Below are positions 6,415 to 15,310 of a stretch of 34,832 bases of DNA, one piece after another (position 1 is the first letter of the stretch; every line of letters starts with the position of its first letter). Where the stretch lies: positions 1 to 34,832 of the forward strand of contig NZ_QNRU01000022.1 in assembly GCF_003315235.1 (NCBI RefSeq), given 5' to 3'. The DNA comes from Neisseria gonorrhoeae (GTDB lineage Bacteria > Pseudomonadota > Gammaproteobacteria > Burkholderiales > Neisseriaceae). A program made the translations under genes and the position numbers. Below the pieces are notes generated by a model. That model was not told the origin of the DNA and searched no databases. It saw only the letters and a program-made list of their open reading frames with translations.

Positions 6415-7206
6415 ATGATTACTGTGAACACACTGCAAAAAATGAAGGCGGCCGGCGAGAAAATCGTTATGCTGACCGCTTACGAATCCAGTTTTGCCGC
6501 GCTGATGGACGATGCCGGCGTGGATGTGCTGTTGGTCGGGGATTCTTTGGGAATGGCGGTTCAGGGGCGACAGTCGACGCTGCCGGTCAGCCTGCGCGAT
6601 ATGTGCTATCACACCGAATGTGTAGCACGCGGTGCAAAAAATGCGATGATTGTCAGCGATTTGCCGTTTGGTGCATATCAGCAGAGTAAGGAGCAGGCGT
6701 TTGCCGCCGCCGCCGAACTGATGGCTGCCGGCGCGCATATGGTCAAACTCGAAGGCGGCGTGTGGATGGCGGAAACGACTGAATTTCTGCAAATGCGCGG
6801 AATTCCGGTCTGTGCCCACATCGGTCTGACCCCGCAATCCGTGTTTGCCTTCGGCGGATATAAAGTTCAGGGGCGCGGCGGCAAGGCGCAGGCGTTGCTT
6901 AACGATGCCAAGGTGCATGATGAAGCCGGAGCTGCCGTCGTACTGATGGAATGCGTGCCGGCGGAACTGGCAAAAAAGGTAACTGAAACTGTTTCCTGTC
7001 CGACCATCGGCATCGGGGCGGGCGCGGATTGCGACGGTCAGGTTTTGGTGATGCACGATATGCTCGGTATTTTCCCGGGCAAAACGGCGAAATTCGTCAA
7101 AAACTTTATGCGCGGGCAAAGCAGCATCCAGGCTGCGGTTCGGGCGTATGTTGCCGAAGTCAAAGCCAAAACCTTCCCTGCTGCGGAACATATTTTTGCA
7201 GATTGA
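6415..7206 (+). CDS. panB: 3-methyl-2-oxobutanoate hydroxymethyltransferase
   Basis: First committed step of pantothenate synthesis: transfers a hydroxymethyl group from methylene-tetrahydrofolate to alpha-ketoisovalerate, giving ketopantoate. The length of 263 residues is typical. The metal-binding strand [12 protein letters not shown], the segment [17 protein letters not shown], and [10 protein letters not shown], followed by [20 protein letters not shown], are the conserved blocks of the PanB TIM barrel in order. The protein is cytoplasmic. A uptake-sequence terminator separates it from panC, which carries the next enzyme but one of the pathway and has its own promoter. Confidence 0.97.
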   Translation: MITVNTLQKMKAAGEKIVMLTAYESSFAALMDDAGVDVLLVGDSLGMAVQGRQSTLPVSLRDMCYHTECVARGAKNAMIVSDLPFGAYQQSKEQAFAAAAELMAAGAHMVKLEGGVWMAETTEFLQMRGIPVCAHIGLTPQSVFAFGGYKVQGRGGKAQALLNDAKVHDEAGAAVVLMECVPAELAKKVTETVSCPTIGIGAGADCDGQVLVMHDMLGIFPGKTAKFVKNFMRGQSSIQAAVRAYVAEVKAKTFPAAEHIFAD

Positions 7207-7222
7207 ACAAGGTCTGCTGCCG

Positions 7223-7256
7223 ATGCCGTCTGAAAGCCGTTTCAGACGGCATTTTG
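7223..7256 (+). terminator. Inverted DNA uptake sequences acting as terminator
   Basis: ATGCCGTCTGAAA (7223-7235), loop GCCG, TTTCAGACGGCAT (7240-7252), then TTTT. It both ends panB and marks the DNA for uptake. Confidence 0.9.
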
Positions 7257-7281
7257 TTTTGCCGTGCGCGGCGCGTATAAT
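7254..7281 (+). promoter_or_regulatory. Promoter of panC
   Basis: TTGTTT (7254-7259), 16-base spacer, TATAAT (7276-7281), 48 bases before panC. The -35 box overlaps the end of the panB terminator. Confidence 0.6.
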
Positions 7282-7328
7282 CGGCGCGTTTTGTCGGGCA
7301 GGAAGCCCGAAGGATAAGGATTACCGTA

Positions 7329-8165
7329 ATGCAAATCATACATACCATTCGAGAACTGCGCACGTGGCGTGAAAATATAGGAAAGGTGGCATTTGTGCCG
7401 ACCATGGGCAATCTGCATGAAGGGCATCTTGCCCTTGTTCGCGAAGCCAGAAAACGCGCCGACAACGTTGTTGTCAGCATATTCGTCAACCGCTTGCAAT
7501 TCGGTCAGGGCGAGGATTTCGACAAATATCCGCGTACTTTGCAACAGGATGCGGACAAACTTGCCGCCGAAGGCGTTGCCGTTGTTTTCGCGCCCGATGA
7601 GAAAGAACTCTATCCGAACGTGGAACAGCGTTACAACGTCGAACCGCCCCATTTGCAAAACGAATTGTGCGGCAAATTCCGCCCCGGCCATTTTCGCGGC
7701 GTGGCGACGGTGGTGTCCAAGCTGTTCAATATCGTTTTGCCGGATGTTGCCTGTTTCGGCAAAAAAGATTACCAGCAGCTTGCCGTGATTAAAGGTTTGA
7801 CCGAGGATTTGAATTTCGATATCGAAATTGTCCCCGTCGATACGGGGCGGGCGGCGGACGGTTTGGCACTCTCCAGCCGCAACCGGTACTTGAGCGTTGG
7901 GGAACGCGCCGAAGCACCGCGCCTGTACCGCGAGCTGCAGGCTGTTGCCGAATCGCTGAAGCAGGGCGGTTTGGATTATGCGGGTTTGGAGCGGCAGGCT
8001 GCCGACCATTTGACCGCTGCGGGCTGGCTGGTCGATTATGTGGAAATCCGCCGCGCCGATACGCTTGAAATGGCGCGGGCGGGAGATAAGAAACTGGTGG
8101 TCTTGGCCGCCGCCCGTCTGGGGACGACGCGTCTGATTGACAATGTGGAAGTCGGCCTGCCTTAG
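7329..8165 (+). CDS. panC: Pantothenate synthetase (pantoate-beta-alanine ligase)
   Basis: Joins pantoate and beta-alanine with ATP in the last step of pantothenate synthesis. The product has 278 residues, close to the E. coli length. The nucleotide-binding motif [14 protein letters not shown] (HIGH-like) lies at about residues 21-34. [12 protein letters not shown] and LSSRNRYL (the KMSKS-like region) follow in the expected order. An AAGGA lies upstream of the ATG. Together with panB it gives vitamin B5 synthesis, although the aspartate decarboxylase panD is not in this window. Confidence 0.97.
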   Translation: MQIIHTIRELRTWRENIGKVAFVPTMGNLHEGHLALVREARKRADNVVVSIFVNRLQFGQGEDFDKYPRTLQQDADKLAAEGVAVVFAPDEKELYPNVEQRYNVEPPHLQNELCGKFRPGHFRGVATVVSKLFNIVLPDVACFGKKDYQQLAVIKGLTEDLNFDIEIVPVDTGRAADGLALSSRNRYLSVGERAEAPRLYRELQAVAESLKQGGLDYAGLERQAADHLTAAGWLVDYVEIRRADTLEMARAGDKKLVVLAAARLGTTRLIDNVEVGLP

Positions 8166-8180
8166 CCCGCCGGAGCCGGG

Positions 8181-8220
8181 AATGCCGCCTGAAGCGGATT
8201 TGCGTTTCAGACGGCATTTT
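8181..8220 (+). terminator. panC terminator with one degenerate uptake sequence
   Basis: AATGCCGCCTGAAG pairs with a matching CTTCAGACGGCATT-like arm (one mismatch, from the T-to-C change in the first arm), then TTTT. Only the second arm is a perfect uptake sequence. Confidence 0.75.
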
Positions 8221-8485
8221 GCCGTCGGCTGTGCTTCGGAATAATGTCGGAAAATAGACGGAATGAAATAAATTTCTTTTTGTTCAACAAATTAAACTGT
8301 CAAACCAAATAATAAGGCAAGGATTGTCCGGCATCGCATACAGGCAAACCGACGCAATCTCAAAACACAGCCCTGCCTTCGGGCGGGTTTTGCAAATCTA
8401 CAAACCGTTTGGCTTGTGATAAAGTGACGCCTTGTCTAGATACTCAATATGCCGTCTGAAGGTTCGGACGGATGTCGGATAAAGG
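8221..8485 (+). promoter_or_regulatory. Intergenic region with UUCG hairpin and TPR-gene promoter
   Basis: No gene is seen here. CCTGCC-TTCG-GGCGGG followed by TTTT (8372-8391) is an intrinsic-terminator-like hairpin that has no obvious gene to serve. TTGTGA (8414-8419), 17 bases, TAGATA (8437-8442) is a plausible promoter for the TPR-lolB-ispE block. A DNA uptake sequence lies at 8450-8461. Confidence 0.5.
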
Positions 8486-8491
8486 ATGATT

Positions 8492-10330
8492 ATGTTACCC
8501 GCCCGTTTCACTATTTTATCTGTCCTCGCAGCAGCCCTGCTTGCCGGACAGGCGTATGCTGCCGGCGCGGCGGATGTGGAGCTGCCGAAGGAAGTCGGAA
8601 AGGTTTTAAGGAAACATCGGCGTTACAGCGAGGAAGAAATCAAAAACGAACGCGCACGGCTTGCGGCAGTGGGCGAACGGGTCAACAGGGTGTTTACGCT
8701 GTTGGGCGGTGAAACGGCTTTGCAGAAAGGGCAGGCGGGAACGGCTCTGGCAACCTATATGCTGATGTTGGAACGCACAAAATCCCCCGAAGTCGCCGAA
8801 CGCGCCTTGGAAATGGCCGTGTCGCTGAACGCGTTTGAACAGGCGGAAATGATTTATCAGAAATGGCGGCAGATCGAGCCTATACCGGGTGAGGCGCAAA
8901 AACGGGCGGGGTGGCTGCGGAACGTATTGAGGGAAGGGGGAAATCAGCATCTGGACGGGTTGGAAGAGGTGCTGGCGCAATCGGACGATGTGCAAAAACG
9001 CAGGATATTTTTGCTGCTGGTGCAAGCCGCCGTGCAGCAGGGTGGGGTGGCTCAAAAAGCATCGAAAGCGGTTCGCCGTGCGGCGTTGAAGTATGAACAT
9101 CTGCCCGAAGCGGCGGTTGCCGATGCGGTGTTCGGCGTACAGGGACGCGAAAAGGAAAAGGCAATCGAAGCTTTGCAGCGTTTGGCGAAGCTCGATACGG
9201 AAATATTGCCCCCCACTTTAATGACGTTGCGTCTGACTGCACGCAAATATCCCGAAATACTCGACGGCTTTTTCGAGCAGACAGACACCCAAAACCTTTC
9301 GGCCGTCTGGCAGGAAATGGAAATTATGAATCTGGTTTCCCTGCGTAAGCCGGATGATGCCTATGCGCGTTTGAACGTGCTGTTGGAACACAACCCGAAT
9401 GCAAACCTGTATATTCAGGCGGCGATATTGGCGGCAAACCGAAAAGAAGGTGCGTCCGTTATCGACGGCTACGCCGAAAAGGCATACGGCAGGGGGACGG
9501 GGGAACAGCGGGGCAGGGCGGCAATGACGGCGGCGATGATATATGCCGACCGCAGGGATTACGCCAAAGTCAGGCAGTGGTTGAAAAAAGTGTCCGCGCC
9601 GGAATACCTGTTCGACAAAGGCGTGCTGGCGGCTGCGGCGGCTGCCGAATTGGACGGAGGCCGGGCGGCTTTGCGGCAGATCGGCAGGGTGCGGAAACTT
9701 CCCGAACAGCAGGGGCGGTATTTTACGGCAGACAATTTGTCCAAAATACAGATGCTCGCCCTGTCGAAGCTGCCCGACAAACGGGAAGCCCTGATCGGGC
9801 TGAACAACATCATCGCCAAACTTTCGGCGGCGGGAAGCACGGAACCTTTGGCGGAAGCATTGGCACAGCGTTCCATTATTTACGAACAGTTCGGCAAACG
9901 GGGAAAAATGATTGCCGACCTTGAAACCGCGCTCAAACTTACGCCCGATAATGCACAAATTATGAATAATCTGGGCTACAGCCTGCTTTCCGATTCCAAA
10001 CGTTTGGACGAGGGTTTCGCCCTGCTTCAGACGGCATACCAAATCAACCCGGACGATACCGCCGTTAACGACAGCATAGGCTGGGCGTATTACCTGAAAG
10101 GCGACGCGGAAAGCGCGCTGCCGTATCTGCGGTATTCGTTTGAAAACGACCCCGAGCCCGAAGTTGCCGCCCATTTGGGCGAAGTGTTGTGGGCATTGGG
10201 CGAACGCGATCAGGCGGTTGACGTATGGACGCAGGCGGCACACCTTACGGGAGACAAGAAAATATGGCGGGAGACGCTCAAACGCTACGGAATCGCCTTG
10301 CCCGAGCCTTCCCGAAAACCCCGGAAATAA
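8492..10330 (+). CDS. Exported tetratricopeptide-repeat protein (612 aa)
   Basis: The ATG at 8492 has AAGGA at the right distance, whereas the ATG at 8486 is too close to it. Residues 1-23 are a signal peptide ending GQAYA. The rest is helical. Recognisable TPR units lie near the C terminus: EPLAEALAQRSIIYEQFG, then ALKLTPDNAQIMNNLGYSLL, then LLQTAYQINPDDTAVNDSIG, then LGEVLWALGERDQAVDVW. The gene stands directly before lolB and ispE, as does a TPR gene of Pseudomonas in the same order (TPR-lolB-ispE-prs-rplY), so a role near the envelope or lipoprotein transport is possible. The molecular function is not known from the sequence. A perfect uptake sequence lies within the gene at about 10025. 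Confidence 0.85.
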   Translation: MLPARFTILSVLAAALLAGQAYAAGAADVELPKEVGKVLRKHRRYSEEEIKNERARLAAVGERVNRVFTLLGGETALQKGQAGTALATYMLMLERTKSPEVAERALEMAVSLNAFEQAEMIYQKWRQIEPIPGEAQKRAGWLRNVLREGGNQHLDGLEEVLAQSDDVQKRRIFLLLVQAAVQQGGVAQKASKAVRRAALKYEHLPEAAVADAVFGVQGREKEKAIEALQRLAKLDTEILPPTLMTLRLTARKYPEILDGFFEQTDTQNLSAVWQEMEIMNLVSLRKPDDAYARLNVLLEHNPNANLYIQAAILAANRKEGASVIDGYAEKAYGRGTGEQRGRAAMTAAMIYADRRDYAKVRQWLKKVSAPEYLFDKGVLAAAAAAELDGGRAALRQIGRVRKLPEQQGRYFTADNLSKIQMLALSKLPDKREALIGLNNIIAKLSAAGSTEPLAEALAQRSIIYEQFGKRGKMIADLETALKLTPDNAQIMNNLGYSLLSDSKRLDEGFALLQTAYQINPDDTAVNDSIGWAYYLKGDAESALPYLRYSFENDPEPEVAAHLGEVLWALGERDQAVDVWTQAAHLTGDKKIWRETLKRYGIALPEPSRKPRK

Positions 10331-10469
10331 TGCAGGCCCATCCTTTCAGACGGCATAAGGTTTGCCGGGAAGCCGGGGCATTCGGGCAAACGGCACGCAG
10401 TTCGCACGCGTTTTGCACGGCACGCCGCACCCGTCGGCCGGCAGGATGACACCCGTTAAGGAAACTCTG

Positions 10470-11051
10470 ATGAAACACACCGTATCCGCATCGGTCATCC
10501 TGCTTTTGACCGCTTGCGCGCAATTACCTCAAAATAACGAAAACCTGTGGCAGCCGTCCGAACACATCAGCAGTTTTGCAGCGGAAGGGCGGTTGGCAGT
10601 CAAAGCGGAAGGGAAAGGTTCGTATGCAAATTTCGATTGGACATACCAACCGCCCGTGGAAACCATCAATATCAACACCCCTTTGGGCGGCACGCTCGGA
10701 CAGTTGTGTCAAGACAGGGACGGCGCATTGGCAGTGGACGGCAAAGGAAATGTCTATCAGGCAGAGGGTACGGAAGACTTGAGCAGGCAGCTGGTCGGTT
10801 TCAAACTGCCAATCCAATATCTGCATATCTGGGCGGAAGGCAGGCGTGTGGCGGGCGCGCCTTACCGCATCCGTTCAGACGGCATATTGGAACAATACGG
10901 TTGGACAATCGGCAGAACCGCCGACAGTGGGGGGCAAGTCCGAACGTTGCAACTGAATAACGGAAATTTGAACATCAGGCTGGTTTTCACCGAAATTGGA
11001 ATGCCGTCTGAAACCGAAACCCCGGAACGCTGTGCGGCGCGCACGAGATAA
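10470..11051 (+). CDS. lolB: Outer-membrane lipoprotein receptor LolB
   Basis: Accepts lipoproteins from the periplasmic carrier LolA and inserts them into the outer membrane. The start at 10470 follows AAGGAAA. The product has 193 residues and begins with a lipoprotein signal ([16 protein letters not shown]) with lipobox Cys16. The LolB blocks [20 protein letters not shown], then PLGGTLGQL, then [11 protein letters not shown] and LEQYGWTI are present. The last residues ([11 protein letters not shown]...) are encoded by a DNA uptake sequence that has been absorbed into the reading frame. The gene starts 139 bases after the TPR gene, and ispE follows 9 bases after its stop, so the three probably form an operon. 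Confidence 0.92.
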   Translation: MKHTVSASVILLLTACAQLPQNNENLWQPSEHISSFAAEGRLAVKAEGKGSYANFDWTYQPPVETININTPLGGTLGQLCQDRDGALAVDGKGNVYQAEGTEDLSRQLVGFKLPIQYLHIWAEGRRVAGAPYRIRSDGILEQYGWTIGRTADSGGQVRTLQLNNGNLNIRLVFTEIGMPSETETPERCAARTR

Positions 11052-11060
11052 GGCGGACAG

Positions 11061-11906
11061 ATGAATATTGCGGACGGACGGCAGGCGTTTCCCGCACCTG
11101 CAAAACTGAATCTCGATTTGAGGATTACCGGCAGGCGGGAAGACGGTTATCACAATATCGAAAGCATATTCTGCCTGATAGATTTGCAGGATACCGTATA
11201 TTTGAAACCGAGGGACGACGGCAAAATCATCCTGCACAATCCTGTCGGCGGAATACCGCAGGAAGCCGATTTGAGCTACCGTGCCGCATCGTTGCTGCAA
11301 AAATATGCGCGCAACCTTGCCGGCGTGGAAATATGGCTGGACAAAAAAATCCCGACCGGCGCCGGCTTGGGAGGGGGGAGTTCCGATGCCGCAACGGTTT
11401 TGCTGGTGTTGAACCGTTGGTGGCAGTGTGGTTTGACGCAGTGGCAGCTCATTGATTTGGGTGCGGCTTTGGGTGCGGACGTACCGTTTTTTATTTTCGG
11501 AAAAAATGCTTTTGCAAGCGGGATAGGTGAAAAACTGATAGGAATGGATATTCCGAAACAGTGGTATGTTATTGTCAAACCTCCCGTCCACGTTTCCACC
11601 GCAAAAATTTTCACATACGAAGGCTTGACACGGGATTCTGCCTCAAGCATAATGCCGACTTTCCAAAACCTGCAACCGTTCAGAAACGATATGCAGGCAG
11701 TGGTATTTAAAGAATACCCTGAAGTTTGGAAAGCTTATTCCGAGTTGTCGAAATACGGTTCTGCAATGATGACCGGCTCAGGAGCCTGTATATTTGCAGC
11801 ATTTCAAGCTAGGAATAGCGCATACAATATATACCGACAAGTTTCAGGTTTGTACGAGGCATATTTGGCAGAGGGTCTTTCAAAACATCCTTTGTTGTCC
11901 GTATAA
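11061..11906 (+). CDS. ispE: 4-diphosphocytidyl-2-C-methyl-D-erythritol kinase
   Basis: GHMP kinase of the non-mevalonate isoprenoid pathway. It phosphorylates the 2-hydroxyl of CDP-methylerythritol. The length of 281 residues is normal. [20 protein letters not shown] at the N terminus, the ATP-binding glycine loop [17 protein letters not shown], and the C-terminal GHMP motif [12 protein letters not shown] are all clear. It starts 9 bases after lolB. A tRNA-Gln begins 7 bases after its stop codon, so the mRNA must run into the tRNA genes, and processing there would set the 3' end of the ispE message. Confidence 0.96.
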   Translation: MNIADGRQAFPAPAKLNLDLRITGRREDGYHNIESIFCLIDLQDTVYLKPRDDGKIILHNPVGGIPQEADLSYRAASLLQKYARNLAGVEIWLDKKIPTGAGLGGGSSDAATVLLVLNRWWQCGLTQWQLIDLGAALGADVPFFIFGKNAFASGIGEKLIGMDIPKQWYVIVKPPVHVSTAKIFTYEGLTRDSASSIMPTFQNLQPFRNDMQAVVFKEYPEVWKAYSELSKYGSAMMTGSGACIFAAFQARNSAYNIYRQVSGLYEAYLAEGLSKHPLLSV

Positions 11907-11913
11907 ACATTGT

Positions 11914-11989
11914 TGGGGAGTCGTCAAGCGGTTAAGACACTGGATTTTGATTCCAGCATGCGAAGGTTCGAATCCTTCCTCCCCAGCCA
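11914..11989 (+). tRNA. tRNA-Gln (anticodon TTG), copy 1
   Basis: 76 nt with encoded CCA. Acceptor TGGGGAG pairs with CTCCCCA. The anticodon loop TTTTGAT holds TTG, and the T arm contains GTTCGAATC. It begins 7 bases after ispE. Confidence 0.97.
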
Positions 11990-12001
11990 AGTCAAACAAG
12001 T

Positions 12002-12077
12002 TGGGGAGTCGTCAAGCGGTTAAGACACTGGATTTTGATTCCAGCATGCGAAGGTTCGAATCCTTCCTCCCCAGCCA
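12002..12077 (+). tRNA. tRNA-Gln (anticodon TTG), copy 2
   Basis: Identical over all 76 nt to copy 1, 12 bases downstream of it, in the same presumed transcript. Confidence 0.97.
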
Positions 12078-12080
12078 GAC

Positions 12081-12110
12081 AAAAGCGTGTAAGCCTGCTT
12101 ACACGCTTTT
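12081..12110 (+). terminator. Terminator after the tRNA-Gln pair
   Basis: AAAAGCGTGTAAG, loop CCTG, CTTACACGCTTTT: a 13-bp perfect stem ending in Ts. It closes the lolB-ispE-tRNA-Gln transcript. Confidence 0.9.
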
Positions 12111-12142
12111 TATTTCATAGAAATAAAAATATTGAAACGCCT

Positions 12143-12171
12143 TTGTTTGTGTCGGATGTTGCAGGTATAAT
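12143..12171 (+). promoter_or_regulatory. Promoter of prs
   Basis: TTGTTT (12143-12148), 17-base spacer, TATAAT (12166-12171), about 65 bases of leader before the prs start. Confidence 0.75.
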
Positions 12172-12244
12172 GCCGGGCTTGGTACAAGCGGAGGGAAGCA
12201 TTGTGTTTTCTGAGCGGAAGTTAAACATAAAATCAGGTGAGAAT

Positions 12245-13228
12245 ATGGCTGCGTACGACAGTTTGATGGTATTTACAGGCAATGCCAATCCCGAATTGGC
12301 ACAACGTGTTGTCAGGCATTTGGACATTTCTTTGGGCAATGCTTCCGTATCCAAGTTTTCAGACGGCGAAGTTGCCGTCGAACTGTTGGAAAACGTACGC
12401 GGGCGCGACGTTTTCATCCTTCAGCCGACCTGTGCGCCGACCAATGACAACCTGATGGAAATCCTGACGATGGCGGATGCACTGAAGCGTGCTTCGGCAG
12501 GTCGTATTACCACAGCCATTCCGTATTTCGGCTATGCGCGCCAAGACCGCCGTCCGCGTTCCGTCCGCGTTCCGATTTCTGCCAAACTGGTGGCAAATAT
12601 GCTGTATTCGGCAGGGATCGACCGTGTTTTGACTGTCGATTTGCATGCCGACCAGATTCAAGGTTTCTTCGATATTCCGGTGGACAATATTTATGCCACT
12701 CCGATTTTGTTGAACGACATCAAGCAGCAGCGGATTGAAAATCTGACCGTCGTCAGCCCGGACATCGGCGGTGTCGTCCGCGCCCGCGCCGTGGCAAAAT
12801 CTTTGAATGCCGACTTGGCAATCATCGACAAACGCCGCCCGAAAGCCAATGTGGCGGAAGTTATGAACATCATCGGCGATATTCAAGGCAAAACCTGTCT
12901 GATTGTGGACGATATGATTGACACTGCAAATACGCTGTGCAAAGCCGCCGTCGCCTTGAAAGAGCGCGGTGCAGAACGTGTCTTGGCTTATGCCAGCCAC
13001 GCTGTATTCTCCGGAGAGGCGGTCAGCCGTATTGCCTCATCCGAAATCGACCAGGTGGTCGTAACCGATACCATTCCTTTGTCTGAAGCGGCTAAAAACT
13101 GCGACCGTATCCGTCAGGTAACGATTGCAGGTTTGTTGGCCGAAACCGTCCGCCGCATTAGCAATGAAGAATCCGTCTCATATCTTTTCAATGAAGAAGT
13201 GATGACAGGCAGCATGTTGCTGCCGTAA
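12245..13228 (+). CDS. prs: Ribose-phosphate pyrophosphokinase (PRPP synthase)
   Basis: Makes PRPP from ribose 5-phosphate and ATP for nucleotide, histidine and tryptophan synthesis. I chose the ATG at 12245 (AGGTGA 5 bases upstream), which gives 327 residues. A longer frame would run back into the tRNA gene. [17 protein letters not shown], the ATP-binding [16 protein letters not shown], the metal-binding [11 protein letters not shown], and the PRPP loop [12 protein letters not shown] are all intact. It has its own promoter and is followed by rplY, a widespread order. Confidence 0.97.
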   Translation: MAAYDSLMVFTGNANPELAQRVVRHLDISLGNASVSKFSDGEVAVELLENVRGRDVFILQPTCAPTNDNLMEILTMADALKRASAGRITTAIPYFGYARQDRRPRSVRVPISAKLVANMLYSAGIDRVLTVDLHADQIQGFFDIPVDNIYATPILLNDIKQQRIENLTVVSPDIGGVVRARAVAKSLNADLAIIDKRRPKANVAEVMNIIGDIQGKTCLIVDDMIDTANTLCKAAVALKERGAERVLAYASHAVFSGEAVSRIASSEIDQVVVTDTIPLSEAAKNCDRIRQVTIAGLLAETVRRISNEESVSYLFNEEVMTGSMLLP

Positions 13229-13294
13229 CCCCGATGCCGTCTTAAGCTGGTCGCGGCCGATGACGGCAGTTTTATTTAACTTGGAGTATTTAAC

Positions 13295-13867
13295 ATGACT
13301 TATGAAATTCAAGCCTCTGTTCGTGAAGCACAAGGCACTGGTGCGAGCCGCCGCCTGCGTCGCGAAGGTCAAATCCCCGGTATTTTGTACGGTGAAGGTC
13401 AAGAGCCTGTTGCCATTGCTGTGGATCACAAAACCGTATTTTACGCATTGGAAAAAGAATCTTTCCATACTGCGTTGATTAAATTGTCTCTGAACGGCGA
13501 AACCAAAGACGTTATCGTCCGCGATTTCCAAATGCACCCGTTCCGCCGCGAAGTCCAACATATCGACTTCCAAGCCGTTAAAGCAGACCAACCCGTACGC
13601 ATCCGCGTTCCCCTGCACATCGTTAACGCTGAAAATTCTCAAGCCGTTAAATTGCAAGGCGGTCGCGTATCTCTGCTGAACACGGCTGTTGAAGTGCTTG
13701 CGTTGCCTGCCAATATCCCTGCTTTCTTGGATTTGGATTGTGCCGAAGTGGTTGCCGGCGACATTTTGCACTTGTCAGACATCAAACTGCCTGAAGGTGT
13801 AGAAAGCGTTTCCCTGAAACGTAACGAAAATCTGGCTGTTGCTACCGTTACCGGTAAAAAGCGCTAA
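13295..13867 (+). CDS. rplY: 50S ribosomal protein L25 (CTC form)
   Basis: Binds 5S rRNA in the large subunit. The 190-residue form has the L25 domain ([41 protein letters not shown]) plus the C-terminal TL5/CTC domain ([36 protein letters not shown]), as in many bacteria. GGAG lies upstream of the ATG. It follows prs by 66 bases, and a degenerate uptake sequence (ATGCCGTCTTAA) lies in the gap. The promoter of prs probably serves both. Confidence 0.96.
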   Translation: MTYEIQASVREAQGTGASRRLRREGQIPGILYGEGQEPVAIAVDHKTVFYALEKESFHTALIKLSLNGETKDVIVRDFQMHPFRREVQHIDFQAVKADQPVRIRVPLHIVNAENSQAVKLQGGRVSLLNTAVEVLALPANIPAFLDLDCAEVVAGDILHLSDIKLPEGVESVSLKRNENLAVATVTGKKR

Positions 13868-13881
13868 CTTACTTCCATCAG

Positions 13882-13955
13882 CAGGGCGGCGCGTATGCAA
13901 TACGTACCGCCCTGTTGTTTTATGCCGTCTGAACCGTGTTTCAGACGGCATTTCT
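13882..13955 (+). terminator. Double terminator after rplY
   Basis: The first hairpin is CAGGGCGG (13882-13889) with CCGCCCTG (13907-13914), then TTGTTTT. The second is ATGCCGTCTGAA (13922-13933) with TTCAGACGGCAT (13940-13951), an inverted uptake pair that also faces the convergent gene at 13993. Confidence 0.88.
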
Positions 13956-13992
13956 TTATTTGTTGGAAAAGCGGGATATTTGAAACGGCAGA

Positions 13993-15162
13993 TTACTGCC
14001 CTGTCAGACGCGTCCAAAGCCTTTGCCACCGGCTTCTTTTTTCTACATTTTCCAGTGCGACGATTTCTTTTTCGGCAATGGTATGTCCGTTTTGCCTGAT
14101 TTTGATTTTTCCTAAAATCTGCCCTTTTTTTACCGGGGCGGGAATCGGCTGTATGGTTTCCAAAATCTGTTCTGCCATTTTCGCTTCCTTATGTGGCAGA
14201 GTGATGTAGGCTTCTTTGAGAAAGCCTGCGCGGACGGTTTTTTTGCTGCCTCCGGAAATTTGGATTTGGGCAACGGTTTTGCCTTTCGGATATATTTTGG
14301 GCGTATCGAAGGCCTGCAATGCCCGGTTCAGCAGCTTGCTGTTGTCCGATGCGCGGGTTTCCGCCGATTCCGAACCTAGTGTGATGACAAGGATGTGCCT
14401 GCCGTTGCCGGAGTATGACACGGCAAGGTTGTAGCCGCCGCTTTCTGTGTGCCCGGCTTTCAGGCCGTTTACATTGTTGTCCCTATATAAAAGGATATTG
14501 CGGTTGTTTTGTTCTATGTTTTCAAACTTGAACGATTTGATGGAAAACAGCGGGTAATATTCCGGAAAGTCGCGCATCAATGCTTCAGACAGCAGGGCGA
14601 GGTCTTTGGCGGTGGAAACCTGTCCTTCTCTACCCAAGCCTGTCGGGTTTTTGAATACGGTGTTCTTCATGCCCAAGCGTCGGGCTTCTTTGTTCATTTG
14701 TTGCACAAAATTTTCAATCGAGCCGTTGCCCAGCCGGTCGGCAAGGGTTAGGGCGGCATCGTTTGCGCATAGGGCAATCATGCCTTTTAAGAGTTTGTCG
14801 GTACTGACCGTATCGCCGGGACGTACAAACATTCTGCTTCCTTCTGAAGCCCATGCGGATTCGGGTATTTTTAAGTTTTCTTCAGATTGGATATTTCCCG
14901 ATTTCATGTTTTTGAAAACCAAATATGCGGTCATCAGTTGGGTTAGTGCCGCCGGTTCGACAGGGGTATTGGTGTTTTTGGCGGATAAAGTCTGCCTGCT
15001 TTGAAGGTCGATAACGATGTGTGCCGCCGTGAGGGTTTCGGGTGTTTGGAGCGTGGGGGCGGCGTGTACCGTCGGTCTGTTGGGCGCGGGCGATGCAGCC
15101 GTTGCGTGAGAAACGCCTAAGATGATGGGAAGAAGGACGGGCAGGATTTTATGTGCTGTCAT
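13993..15162 (-). CDS. dacC: PBP5-like protein (S11 family) lacking its catalytic motifs
   Basis: The fold and length (389 residues) match D-Ala-D-Ala carboxypeptidases of the PBP5/DacC family, with a signal peptide (HKILPVLLPIILGVSHATA) and a C-terminal PBP5-like domain (after about residue 290). All three active-site motifs are altered. The SxxK position reads Ala72-Leu-Thr-Gln75 (in PAALTQLMTAY). The SxN position reads Cys132-Ala-Asn134 (in IALCANDAAL). The KTG position reads Lys235-Ala-Gly237 (in NGLKAGHTESG). With no nucleophilic serine or general-base lysine it cannot act by the known mechanism, although the frame is intact and the surrounding sequence is conserved. It may be a structural or regulatory peptidoglycan-binding protein. 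The ATG at 15162 has no strong ribosome binding site. Confidence 0.85.
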   Translation of the reverse strand: MTAHKILPVLLPIILGVSHATAASPAPNRPTVHAAPTLQTPETLTAAHIVIDLQSRQTLSAKNTNTPVEPAALTQLMTAYLVFKNMKSGNIQSEENLKIPESAWASEGSRMFVRPGDTVSTDKLLKGMIALCANDAALTLADRLGNGSIENFVQQMNKEARRLGMKNTVFKNPTGLGREGQVSTAKDLALLSEALMRDFPEYYPLFSIKSFKFENIEQNNRNILLYRDNNVNGLKAGHTESGGYNLAVSYSGNGRHILVITLGSESAETRASDNSKLLNRALQAFDTPKIYPKGKTVAQIQISGGSKKTVRAGFLKEAYITLPHKEAKMAEQILETIQPIPAPVKKGQILGKIKIRQNGHTIAEKEIVALENVEKRSRWQRLWTRLTGQ

Positions 15163-15310
15163 GAAATATTCTAAATTGTGTGAGTGTTTCAGCCTGCCGA
15201 TTATACGCTTAGGGTGTCTGATCGGGCGGATTTTTCTTGCTTTCGCGCCGTCTTGGGCGTATGGTTTTGGGTTTTGCGATTTTAATAAACCGATTATCCC
15301 GCATTGAATT

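Noticed and set aside
9218-10243. 341-codon frame antisense to the TPR gene
   Set aside because: Antisense shadow caused by GC-biased third positions.
11914-12077. Tandem repeat that could be taken for a CRISPR-like array
   Set aside because: It is two complete tRNA-Gln genes. No CRISPR array was seen in the window.
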